Shown: in pieces, positions 43,734-55,436 of the stretch
Layout of the letters: each line of letters begins with the position of its first letter
How positions within the stretch are numbered: position 1 is the first letter of the stretch
NCBI GenBank assembly: GCA_945910005.1
Contig: OX246741.1
Span: forward strand, 9,658,669-9,722,668
DNA: 64,000 nt
Reading direction: 5' to 3'
DNA from: Isoperla grammatica
Taxonomy: Eukaryota > Arthropoda > Insecta > Plecoptera > Perlodidae
Translations under genes and position numbers: made by a program
The notes under the pieces: generated by a model
Database searches by the model: none
Seen by the model: the letters and a program-made list of their open reading frames with translations, nothing else
Told to the model about the DNA's origin: nothing

Positions 43734-45302
43734 TGTTGCAACCTCCCAAGTACACATTTCTGTCACTGGCTAATACATTGTCTCCTTCTATGGAATCCAG
43801 TTTCTTCTCTGTATCTCAAAGTATATTCTAATAAAATCGTGGGATTTTACCGACTCTAATGAAACGAGGAGGAAAAAAACCCGAGTCAAAAGGAAACGGT
43901 AATTTTTTTTTACATGATCGCGTGTAGTGAAAATAAAATGTAAAAATGATAATATGAGCTTTCCATGAGCTTTTATGACACTTTTAATTATCTTCTCGTT
44001 CCCGTCTCGTATGATAACGTGCACCGTTATCATCGCAGATATTAAAATATCAAAGTAATCGACAAAGATGATGAATGTCTAGATATTTAAACAAGTGGGA
44101 CAATGAAAAACTACCCAGGTCAGGTCTTGACAAGTAGAGTTTATATATTCACAACGCAGCGCTCTGTCGTCATTTCGTTATATTGTGTTTGCTACTCTCT
44201 TCTCTTCTCACCAGGAACAAAACACAATAGCTGACATTCTCGCGATGTTTTGAGAAACACGTTGGCATTTGGAATTGTAACCAAGCCGAACGAATGTTTT
44301 CAATGAACTTTCTTGGCAGTTGAAATATTTACTGCTTTCATTTTCACAAGGCTGTCAGATTAAAACAAGACGAGCAAAAAGAAAACACAATCAATGTTTT
44401 AGGTATATACATTCCAATTAATAATAATTATAAAGGAAATAATGAATACTTTTGATAAAAACTGTAAGTGATCATTATATTGATAGAACATTCGCCGGCA
44501 TATCTAAATCAAGCACTGCCAATACAGATACTGCTTGCGTCATTCTAGTTCCACCAGAATGCATAGATTATAAATTTATCTTATAAAGAATACAAGCTAT
44601 TTTTTTTTTTTACAAGTACCTTCAGTTGTAAAATTGTTGTTGGTAGTGTTGCTGTATTAATTCCAAAACAAAACAAAAGCACATGGGATATATCTGGTCG
44701 CATACAATACCAAACCCAAACACAATGAATAACGCTCTATTGATAAACATTAATTTGGAACGCGAAGTGTTGCTGTGTAAATACCATTTGTGAGCATGAT
44801 AACAGATGATTGAAAGAGGTACTATACTAGGTTGTATATTTATATAAATATATTGATGAATAACAAGTATCATACAATCGCGTTATCTCAACAATACAGT
44901 TGCATGTATCAGCTATATGAGAACTACATCAGATAACAGCTGGATGCTGCTGGGGCATAATAATAACTAACAACGCATCGCGCGTTGTGCATCTAGTTAT
45001 TAGCTGTACGCTCAATGAATCACTCACTTAACAACAGAAGTAACAGAAGGCCAGGCAAGTAACCTGCCTACGTCAACGTTAGCATGAACTAGAACTAGAC
45101 TATCGAATAGTATGTCTGAGTATTGTTTACACTGTCGTTCTGGTCGGTGATACGAAGGACAGTCATTCAATATACGCAACGCCCTATACCTTATTCCATA
45201 AATCTCTTTTTTTTGTTTTACTTTTATGGACAATAAATCCATAATCAATATATATATTTGTAAATATTATTATATACAGAGTATTAAGAATAGATCCGAC
45301 TC
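43734..45302. other. No recognisable gene or element
   Basis: AT-rich with chance frames of 74-83 codons. Nothing supported. Confidence 0.5.
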
Positions 45303-45636
45303 ATTTATAAAAATATTCAGCCGCAGTAGAAGTGTACATAAAACTATATTCTGTGTTATGTTTTGTATGTTCTTCTATCGCAACTTACCATCACTGCTCA
45401 GGTAGGTATAAGCTATTGGTATTCTATCTGTCACGCAATTACATGCCCACTCCTATTAAAACATTTATAAAAATAGTCAGCCGCAGTAGAAGTGTACATA
45501 AAAGTATGTTCTGTGTTATGTTTTGTATGTTCTTCTATCGCAACTTACCATCACTGCTCAGGAAGGTAAGCTGTTGGTATTCTATCTGTCACGCAATTAC
45601 ATTGCCCACTCCTATTAAAACATTTATAAAAATGAT
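45303..45636 (+). repeat. Tandem duplication, 2.1 units of about 160 bp
   Basis: The unit ATTTATAAAAATA...TCAGCCGCAGTAGAAGTG...CTCCTATTAAAAC repeats at 45,303, 45,463 and (partial) 45,622. The 103-codon frame across it reads the two units in different frames, so it is not a duplicated protein. Confidence 0.8.
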
Positions 45637-47335
45637 TCAATAAAGAGGACAATAATACAACTACAGAATAGACAAAAAAAACAATTAAACAATAGAAAAC
45701 TACGAACATGATACAAGTGTAGCAAGAAAGACAACCTTAGGAAATCAAAGCAAAACTACATACTATGCAAAAAGTAAAAACTACTTTGCAAAAAAACAAA
45801 AAAAAAAACGAATTCCATGTGTTTATTGGGGTCACGTCTACTTTGTGAATAACGAACCCAATAAATTAGCACAATGTTTAACATTGACGCCAGGTAAGGT
45901 GGTTTTAAGTATGAGGTCGCTCGCAAACGCCTAACCGCGATCAATAAACTAAACAGCCCGTTATATATACGACCCACCTACCAGCATCATAATTGTTTGC
46001 ATACAAACTACCATTATCGATTGATTGTACGTTATCTAAACTACAATGTAAGGACGACACTATGCTAAGACTGATCGCTATTTGAACGCAACCGTGGCAG
46101 AGAGGATTCTGAGTGCGCGAGATCAAACAGTTTGAGAATCAGTTTGTTTCTTAAAACTAAAATCGGAACTGTAGGTAGATAGCATAGCTATAGATATTAT
46201 TATCGTCTACAGATAACGAAACGAAATATATGCGAGATTCATTACTTTTGGATAAAATCCGATACTACCACAATTATCAGATTTTATCAAAACGTAGTGA
46301 ATTTTAAAAAAAATTTGTTTGTTGCCCATTTACCCTTACCTAGGTACGGTATCTACCGACAATTTTGATTTAAAAGTTGTTCCAAATATACGATTTTGAG
46401 CGCTGACTGCCCAGACTCTTTTAATTTTATACACTTGCCAAACAAAAATGATTTAATAACGACCCATAAATATAAACACTACTCATAAAATAATTACTGG
46501 CACATTATCTCAAGGCGTGGTAGTTTTTAGAAGTCTTTATATAAATAAATTGGTGTTGTTAATAATGAATATCTCTATACTATCTTAGTTTATCGCAAGT
46601 ATTGCTGAGGGAAAGTATGTGTAACCATCTTTACTATTATTTAATGGTTATCGTTTGATAATTTATTTATTCTTTCATCAACACACCCCATTATATTTAC
46701 CTCTGTATTGTTTTATAATACTATAAAAATAAACTAATAAAAATTAGAGAATGAAACTAAATAATTCCATGTGCTTATAGATATTATCAGGCAGGGTTTC
46801 ATTGTTTATATTATTGATCGTTTGCAATTATCTTCAAAGTTTTATTGAAGCTCGATTGTTGAATAAGTCGACTTTTCAAATTGTCCGTAAGAATATTATT
46901 GAAATCCCTACTTATAAATTTGGTGCAGTAATCATTCATTCAATTTCATCACATCTTAAAACGAAAACACAATTAGATCGTCCCTCCTGGGCCATGGCTT
47001 ATGTATAAGTACTTGCTCATTACGAGAGAGGAAATTGCCCATTAAATATCCACGATAAGCCTTCCCAATGGTTCATGGGGAGGTGCAACAGCGATGATGA
47101 ATATTGCAGCAAGGGCACCACTGCAATTCTATCGACCATGGGTTGCGGTATTGTGTAGTATTGCAAGTAGGTTGATTTACGATCAATAACCTCGTCTTGA
47201 CAATTTCCAGACATCAGATATGTGCTCGAAGTTTACCACCTATATATTCATTACATTCGTTGCTGTACGAATCATAATATGGCAATGATGCTAATCGAGT
47301 CAATGGGTAGATCTTACATGAAGATGAAAAATTGA
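45637..47335. other. No recognisable gene or element
   Basis: AT-rich; a 64-codon minus frame at 47,020-47,214 has protein-like composition but no splice sites or family resemblance. Confidence 0.45.
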
Positions 47336-47435
47336 CTCATGGTATCCATGCCCGAACCAGTATTCGAACCCGGAACGCAAGAACCGTGGTTTACTGGACC
47401 AATGCCTAATGTAACCGACCACGGCTAACTATACA
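47336..47435 (-). repeat. tRNA-like SINE of a second family
   Basis: The minus strand reads GTTAGCCGTGGTCGGTTAC (A-box-like) and CCGGGTTCGAATACTGGTTC (B-box). It is similar in plan to tRNA-derived SINEs but differs in sequence from the 28,498 family. Single copy in the window. Confidence 0.45.
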
Positions 47436-49227
47436 ACCTACGCTGGAATGTAATATAATGCCCCGTACCGCTAGTTTTTCTTTTTTTTTCTAGAGATGTT
47501 CAGTAATGTGTCGCCATACTTACTTTGTACAATTTAAATAATAGAGACGAAGAAAAGCAACAATCAATACTTATTTGTGATACGAAGATACAAATTCTCT
47601 CAGATAAAATGCGAATGTTGGGCAATTTTTTTTTCAAAAATGCTTTTAACATTACTATGTGTCTAATTTCGACTAAAAAGTCACAACCACGATTGATAAT
47701 AATAAAAAAATCTTTTATTCTTGAAATAAATCCATTTAATAATTTCATTACTAGTGGGAGCAACCGACCCCACGTTCTTTTGAAAAACAAATCCCTCCTT
47801 GCTAACATTAAAACTATGTAACTTACGAACAACGATACACAAATGTCCTAATCTTTTAATCACTACTTGTAGCTAAATGATTTCGAATTCGTACATGTAT
47901 ATTGTTAGCTTCATCTTGACCCACAAAACAGTAATAATGATCAATACGTTGAGTACCCAATTATGATCAATTACTCTGATGAGTGAACATAATTAACATC
48001 GACTACAATGTAGCAAATACACTTACTGTAGTGTTCTCCCTCTTGAAAGTGCATCGTTTCAATAGCCATTAAGCTCAGCACTCATGAGTAATGTCCAGGA
48101 AACTTCAATTACGATTAATCATCCGTAATTCAAGTTGTCCTCAGTGCGAGATTGATACAAATACCTCATGTTGCTCTGGTTTAAGACGAGCATCGAAGAC
48201 AATCTAATTACACGCCGTACGGATAGAGTTCGCCACTAGACAAGGCAGCCTAGCCACGTGGTTGGTCGAGCGCTCGCCGGCTAATGGATTAGATTATAAA
48301 AACTACCCCTTCGTGGCGACCTTCGTGACAAGGGAGGTAATTACGACTACTCGTGGCCGGCCTTTGTCTTGGGATGTGGGTAATGCAAGACAACACTGTT
48401 TCGCTCGATCGAGACAACACAGTTTAGTCGTAGAAGCTACAGGTAAAGAAGTAAGAGGCGGTTCACACACACACTTGTACTACTATCGGATTTAAAAAGG
48501 TGGGTCTCTCGATTTAGAAAACACATGATGCAATGCATTACAAGAAAAATTTTAGAATCATGTTATTATATCCTTTAATTGAATTATTGTCATCTCTTTT
48601 GTTATACAAAAATAGTGCAATGGCAAATGGTGAAAACCGCACTTTTAAGGTAAGTTGGATGACACAAAGACCTATGCAGTAGCTAAAATACTCAAACAAT
48701 TTTTTTAAATACATTATTAATATGCATAACCAAAAAACAACACTTTTTTTACAGTGATTTCCCACTTGCACCATCACTGTCATTATTTTTGTGTGAATTT
48801 TCGAAGTCGAGAGACACAAACACAATATCTCTTTCACAACAATATTCTATCACTTGCATGTCCCGATTTATTTCATTACATCAACCCGTTCGGCCACTAT
48901 GACGTAATTCTTCCTAAACACGAGATATAGTTGGGAGAGTCGCCACCGTAGCGCGCGTGTTTGCGTGCGGCGGTGTCAGCGCCACTCGTGACCAGATAAC
49001 GAACTACTCTGAGCGGCGGAAAGGGAATCTTGAGTGAGAAGCGTAGACAGCTGACCATAAAGACGGGTTCACACAGTTTGCTAAGGATTATGCCTACAAG
49101 TTGAACTTATGAACTAGAAATGTGTAACTATAGAGGTCACACGATATTTTAGATAGTGTCAAGGCTACGACTATCGCTATGGCTAAAAAATAACTTTTAA
49201 CTTCTAGTCTTAGGTTCGCATTCATAG
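47436..49227. other. No gene recognised; GC-richer patches
   Basis: Overlapping opposite-strand frames at 47,500-47,832 are AT-rich chance. GC-richer patches at 48,180-48,470 and 48,930-49,030 could be promoter or exon regions, but no complete splice-bounded frame is visible. Confidence 0.4.
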
Positions 49228-49365
49228 AATCATAGTCGTCCCCTACTCCTAGGGGCGCCATGTCTTCCTAAAGATTTGTTTTCTATATGGGAAATAACAT
49301 TCACTCAAATGTTATACCTGGCAACAACGGGCGCCCCGAGGGGTATAGGGACGACTATGATATCC
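49228..49365. mobile_element. MITE of family A, fourth copy (D)
   Basis: AATCATAGTCGTCCCCTAC ... GGGACGACTATGAT around TATGGGAAATAACATTC. Diverged but clearly the same family as 19,884. Confidence 0.65.
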
Positions 49366-52135
49366 AGCCAGTTTCTAGTCCATCCAATCAGAAACTAGTT
49401 GTCTGCGAGAAGCAATCAAATGAAAGCTACTGTTGTCGCTGTATTCGTTTGTTCGTTGGTCTAGTTACTTATTTGAACCGAGGTGGCTGTCGTTAGTTTA
49501 GTCACTATTTGTAATTCTTAGCTCATCTTCTTCAGAATATTCAAAGATTAGTGGAGCCACTGGCCAAAGCGCGTCCGTCCTTTGCCGCCATCTTAATTCT
49601 CATTCTCTCATCATACCGTTCATGAATCTACCAATCACGCATCGTTGCATGGCGCTGTAACATTACACCACACAAAACTACGAAATATATTAGGTAGGCA
49701 CGTTTATAATCGGTATCGTCATTGTAATGAATTTGAGCCGGTGTGAAGATTCTGAAATAAGTTTTATTGCAAAAGGAAATCATCTTTTGTAATCAAGATT
49801 TGAGTTTGTAAAACCTTTCCATATCACGTGCATGTCTTATCTTTTCCGCGTTATTTACAGGTCAGCTTAGGGTCAACGGTTATATCGTGGTAAACGTTAA
49901 AATATACCGCGAGATTTGATGAAGAGTGAAGCGTGTGTAGGAATTATCTGTTAAAAACGATGGCCCTTAATCCACCCTCCACCCCCCTCCCCCTACCTGT
50001 CACTTTGATTTATGTTCATTCATCAGCCTAAAGATTAGGTGGGAAAAGGATTAAGTCGAGTTTTATTTACTGTCGTTCGAATGAATGACGTCATTAAAAA
50101 CAAGATAAAAAGATATGAAATGAACTAAAGCTTCAAGTAAGTAAATCGATTGATATTTGAGGAAAGGAAGTATCAACATTTCTCCATACCATGTGCATAC
50201 CATATTCTCATCTTAAAAAAGTTGTAGACTTTGCAGGAATTGGTAAGTAAGGTTCTACGATGCAAATTTGACTTATTACTCAAATTTACAAGTAGCTATA
50301 TACATAATATGAATTTCATTTTAAACCGTTACTTTACTAATCTAAAGTTAAAATTAATTTTTTTCTACCACATTTTCTCACAACAATTCCATTCCATTCA
50401 AACTATTTTGCTTCCTTTTCTGAGTACCAATAATAAAATACCACTGATTTTACTGTGGTTGTTTTACGAAACACTTTATTGATTATTGTACCATGGACGT
50501 ATAATAGTAACTGATTGTACAATGCCTTCTGCAGCGTAAATTTCCAATGCTTTTTCTGGCCTCAATACCAGACTATGACAATCCTAGGAATAATGTTCCC
50601 ATTTGGTCAGTAGTGGGAATCAAAATCATATCCTCCCTAGTAAGAGTACTGTACGGTACTTCTAATACATTTCCGGTATGAAGCATTTTTTTTTAAAGTC
50701 TGAAACTTTCTTACTTATACATTTAGTTTTCGTTTATTGGCCCACAGATATACAACTAAAACTTTTCCCAATCAAGTTATCTAATATTCTGTTCATAAAA
50801 ACGCCAATGTATTTTTTAAGGGCTAACTTCTACATCATAAAACAAGTATTACAGCTATGAAATATCATATTATTAATACTGAAAGTAATATATTCCTGGC
50901 AAGTAGGAAGGCGATGAAAAAGAAAATTAAATTTTCACTTTGAAAGAGTAACTCTGAAAATGTGAAAATGAAAATATATATTGAGAGGGGGGGGGGAGAG
51001 GAGGGAGCAAGAAAATGAGACGGAGCTCTCTATCGCATGTAAGCATGTAAGGAAAGAACTGAAGGTGATAGAATCGCTTGCAGTGCAGAACCTTTGACCT
51101 GGTTTCATAAGGTAACACTCACACGTCAATATAGACTGTTACAGGATGATGAAACTTATGTTTTACTTCCGGTTTTATGCAGCTTAGGTTACTCTAGGCA
51201 CAGACAACTTAGGGGCAGCTTAGACTGGCCACATTACAGTGATTCTCGTTGCCGAGATTTGAGGATGCACAAAGAATATAATTATGTCAAGATTGAAGTA
51301 TTAGGAGGAAATTATGCTTCTAGCTGCGCCTGACGGACGATGCAAGAAGTTTTGATCACGTTACAAAATTATAATATATTCAATGTAGTCGAAGCAATTT
51401 TTCTATACAAAACAGTGAAAACGGAACCATTTGAAGTTTCTTGAATTTTCAGCATGACTTTTCATACTCGATGTTTATAATCCAGAAGTGTCTGATAAAT
51501 ATGCAAGAGAAATGTTTAAGCATTTTGCTTTTCGCTCAAGAGGGGACTATTTCTCATATTGGTGCAATTGCAAAATTCATTTATAGACGATGGTATGGAC
51601 AAACAAACGCACTTTATACGTTGTTTTTGATGTTTCATTTTATTGCCGATTGCTAAAAGTCATAAGCTGTACTCTGTCATTAAGTGTACCTTCTAATGGC
51701 AGAAGGTACACATTCCTTTACATTTCCATGGCAGCTTTTTATGAAAACTGACTGCTTTATTTGTATGGTTACTTTCATTTTATTTTATTTTATTTCTATA
51801 ATGAATCCATGCCTAACAAGCGCTATTCAAATTTCAACCTGTTTATTTATTCTTAGTAAATTTGTTTTGACTAATGGGAATTTAGTAACATCTACTTATT
51901 TGCTATACCGGTACTTTATTTCGACGTTGAAAGACTGGCCGTAATTAATAAGTAAGGGTCTGTGTTTATTTTTTGACTAGATAACCAATAATGTTTTCAC
52001 ACATGTGTGAACATATAGTATACTGGTCCAATCAAAAGTCTTAACCGAACCCTGTCGTCTTAGTTAGCTCCGTCCGTAAACTCAAAACTAATTGGTTTGT
52101 TTTGATTGGTCGCGTGAGAGAGTTCTTCAAACATT
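49366..52135. other. No recognisable gene or element
   Basis: AT-rich, with a G-rich tract at about 50,987-51,006 and chance frames. Nothing supported. Confidence 0.5.
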
Positions 52136-52158
52136 CCCCCCCCCCCCCCCCCCCCCCC
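52136..52158 (+). repeat. Poly-C run, 23 bases
   Basis: Uninterrupted C23, the longest homopolymer of C in the window. Confidence 0.9.
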
Positions 52159-53038
52159 TAGATCGAAGAGCTCTCTTGCACGCTTCAACATTCATTGTGT
52201 GGTAGCGAAAGTTGGGAAAAAGTTTAGAGCCAAAGTTTGATTTCCATTCAAACTTATCGATTGTCTTAGTCATGTTGTTTTGACCGAAGTAATTAACGTT
52301 TACGTCAAAACTTCATTTTCAGCTACGGTCGCTCAATGACTGTGGATCAAACGTTAGGCTACGTTTTACACAACCCCGATAAAATACTGGAGATTGACGT
52401 GTAGAGAAACTTAAAATAGCTTAGCTGGGTCACGTCAGTGTTTCCCGCGTCAAGGTTATAAAAACACGACAACCTGCCCAAAATAAAGAACTGATAACGG
52501 GGAATGGCAAAAACCCTCGCTTCAAAACAATGCGAGTACTATTCTGTTCTAAATACATATCATGGAATCGTATAATTAATTTAATATGAACGGATTAAAC
52601 TGATGATATTGCAACAATAATAAACACAAAAAAGTGTTAATAGATAACACAACAAAATAAACATACATCTAAAAGAGAGCATTGCGCAATAAAAATTAGA
52701 AAAATATTTTTATATGTATTAAAATGTTTACATAAATGTAAATTTATAATATATATTATTATATTATTAAAAAGTAATGATTAAATAAAGTATAAATGTA
52801 ATAATAAAGTGATATGCAACAAAATGAATTCCATTTTAACTGATTGATGCTCTAATAACCGTGACGACAATCATAGTTACAGGAACAGTAACAATATCGT
52901 TTAAAAAATCTTTCCATACACGTGGTATTTGTGGTATTTTATTTGGTATTTTTTTATTGGTTTCACCTTAAACAAAATACAAAATGACCAAATTTGTGTC
53001 ACAAACTCAAAGTATGATTGTAGAACAGTAGTTCTGTA
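52159..53038. other. No recognisable gene or element
   Basis: Very AT-rich from about 52,560 to 52,990; no structure seen. Confidence 0.5.
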
Positions 53039-53039
53039 A

Positions 53040-53070
53040 CCTAACCTAACCTAACCTAACCTAACCTAAC
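53040..53070 (+). repeat. Interstitial telomeric repeat, (CCTAA)6
   Basis: Six uninterrupted CCTAA units (TTAGG on the minus strand), the telomeric repeat of most insects and many other arthropods. A block this short and perfect inside ordinary DNA is an interstitial copy, such as is left by break repair, not a chromosome end. It is followed about 60 bp later by a G-rich tract (53,108-53,169). Confidence 0.8.
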
Positions 53071-53375
53071 GATGTTGTGAAGTAGCATAGAGAGCCGCGT
53101 GTCTATAGAGGAGGGGTTGGAGGGGTGGTAAATGTTTTATAGGGGGAGGGGGGGGAAGGGGGGGGGGGAGAACGTGCTGCGGGCTGTAATTCCCGCGTGA
53201 GTCTAATTGAATGGACTCTAATTAACTGTTTGCTTGTAAAAGCAAGTCCAATTGACAAAGCGGTGGAAAATACACGTTTCATCACAAACCACTTGTAATT
53301 ATACGATCATTCATATACTGGCTAGTGACGTCATACTCCAAAAACAGTAGTTTCTACAACATGTTTCAGTATTAT

Positions 53376-53540
53376 AAAGTCGTCGTACAACAACTCCGGT
53401 AATGCTTCCGTCACGGGTGGGTGAGCGGCAGCCAACCAGCGGTCGAGGCCAATTCAGATACCTGCTCGGGTTGGCCGAGACCGTAAACACGTCATTGATT
53501 GATGACGAAAGCATTAGGTACCGAAGTTGTTGTACGTAGA
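53376..53540. mobile_element. MITE of family F2, copy 1
   Basis: AAGTCGTCGTACAACAACTC on the left and AAGTTGTTGTACGTAGAC on the right, then TAATGCTTCCGTCA / TGACGAAAGCATTA. The plan and the GCCAACCAGCGG interior resemble family F, but the ends differ, so it is a sister family. The second copy is at 59,575. Confidence 0.7.
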
Positions 53541-54664
53541 CCAAAGTTTATGATAAACTCACCCAAAAAAACATTAATCGTGATTCGTTTCATTTTAAAA
53601 ACATATTATATATAACGCGTGAATTCTCCCTAAAACTCCAGTCAGCTGTTAATTTTTAATTAGTTAATGAGCCTTTTAATTACTTTACGGAAAACTAATT
53701 AAGCTTGGAGGGATTTTCACGTGCAGATTTAATCTGAAACTGTTTTACGCTGCGATGGATGGTTGTTTGTTATTCTGTGAAGTGAATGTTTATATATGCA
53801 TGTGCATGAACTTCTGTATGCGGTGTGCCTGCAGTACCGACAAATCAGCGTTTATACTGCATCCCTGTACACCAAAGACGAGGCAGAAAATAAAACCGCA
53901 TTAATTTTGAAACTGAATTCAGTTTTAAATCTAATTTACTAGCTTGGATGAAACAGGTCGTTAAAGTGTTAATGATTATGAACATCTGATATATAGATAA
54001 AATATTCTGATGTTATATGAATGGAAATGCCATAAACGTGTTTATGTTGATAGAGTGTTGCCGGGTTAAATGTGGTTTATGTGTATCGGTGGAGGTTACT
54101 AATCTGTATGTGATTACTCTTGTAATGTAACAGGAAGTAAATGTGTAGGAGTGTTTGTTGTTGGGTTCTTTTTTTAATTGGAAGCTTATTAATTTGTTTC
54201 AAACATCCCAGTAGTTTTCATTCAGTTTTCACGATGGATTCAATTAATCAACAACGACATATATTTCATAAAATAAAATGAAATACAATATATAAATATT
54301 GTCGACTATATCAAATAAGCCTACCGAATCCTCAACAACATCAAATAACACTTTTTATTAACTCTTATCACTTTACTTTCCGCCAAATAGATCACATTAT
54401 TTTTAACGTATTTTATAAATATGACAGCCTGGGAATGCATCTGAAAAAATTAGGTTCTAAAAAAAATTGTGTTGAGAAATCTGTGGTCCCTCTTCTGGCC
54501 ACGCTACTGATTTAAACTAAACGCCAACGAAGCAACGAAGCACTCAATAAATTCAAAGTTGTTCTGAATCGGCCTTGTTGATTCTGGCATTAGTCCGCAG
54601 GTGTTCGCACTGTCCAATCACTGATTCATATGTTTCGTATTTGAAATGTCGATCTTTGATTGGT
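53541..54664. other. No recognisable gene or element
   Basis: AT-rich DNA with nothing identifiable. Confidence 0.5.
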
Positions 54665-54806
54665 TATCGCTCACTCGTCGATGGTGTTCGAAGCCTACAG
54701 AGTTGGTTTAGTCACTTTAAATTAAAGTCCCCCACTGCAAATCAGTTTAGTTACTGGAGTGGGTAGACTCTAAATGTGAATTTATTTTATTTATTTATTT
54801 TATTTA
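54665..54806 (+). repeat. Repeat L, second full copy with TTTA/TTTTA tail
   Basis: Nearly identical to 32,181-32,316 from ATCGCTCACTCG to the TTTATTTTATTTATTTA tail, with different flanks on both sides, so it moved as a unit. Confidence 0.7.
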
Positions 54807-55161
54807 AACCAAAAACCGCATGATTACAATTCGTTATCACCCACACACACGTGCGATAATTTCTCAAAGCTAAATGCAAAAGAAACAAACGTCATATTGA
54901 TTGTCTGCGTCAATTTTAATTGCCCCTTGTTTCTGTCGCCGGCAATCAAACGTATTATTTGCTTATAACACGAGAAGCGGAAGGTTCTATTTACCCCGGT
55001 AATCATCCATTCGTATCATCCGCCTCCAGGCAACCAATGATAAATCAATAGCCATCGTTTAATAGTTGCAATATCAATGGAGAATTGCTACTTTTCAAGT
55101 GGTTTGTTACATAATCAGCCGGCCTAGATGAATGACTGCACTTTAGATTGTTTAATGCATA
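54807..55161. other. No recognisable gene or element
   Basis: Nothing seen. Confidence 0.5.
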
Positions 55162-55436
55162 CAGTGGAGTTCCGCGGGAGTTTACACCAACCTTTTAGGT
55201 AGTTTTCTTGGTACACCTCTAGAGCAAAGTCCAGTCGAGCAATTATCTCCATTCAAACTCGAGCAAGGACGAGGAATTCAGATGACTGAATACACTCATC
55301 ACATTCTTCAAGGCGATGAGATCCGATCGTTCTAGGAAAACAAGAAATCCCGGCGTAGCTTATCTTTCAACCTATGGGTGTCCAAAACGGGGGGAAAATG
55401 GTGTGGCCATGGTGCAACTCCCGCGGAATTCTACTG
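55162..55436. mobile_element. pogo/Tigger-type MITE, 275 bp, TA target
   Basis: CAGTGGAGTTCCGCGGGAGTT on the left and (complement) CAGTAGAATTCCGCGGGAG on the right, with TA flanking both sides. CAGT(A/G)GA ends with a TA target are typical of the pogo/Tigger branch of Tc1/mariner. Confidence 0.75.

Noticed and set aside
45332..45643. 103-codon frame with apparent internal repeats
   Set aside because: The DNA is tandemly duplicated and the two units are read in different frames, so it is not a repeated protein domain.
47500..47832. Overlapping frames of 110 (-) and 98 (+) codons
   Set aside because: Opposite-strand mirror frames in AT-rich DNA; neither has a protein-like composition.
53040..53070. 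Chromosome end
   Set aside because: Only six units, with ordinary sequence on both sides.
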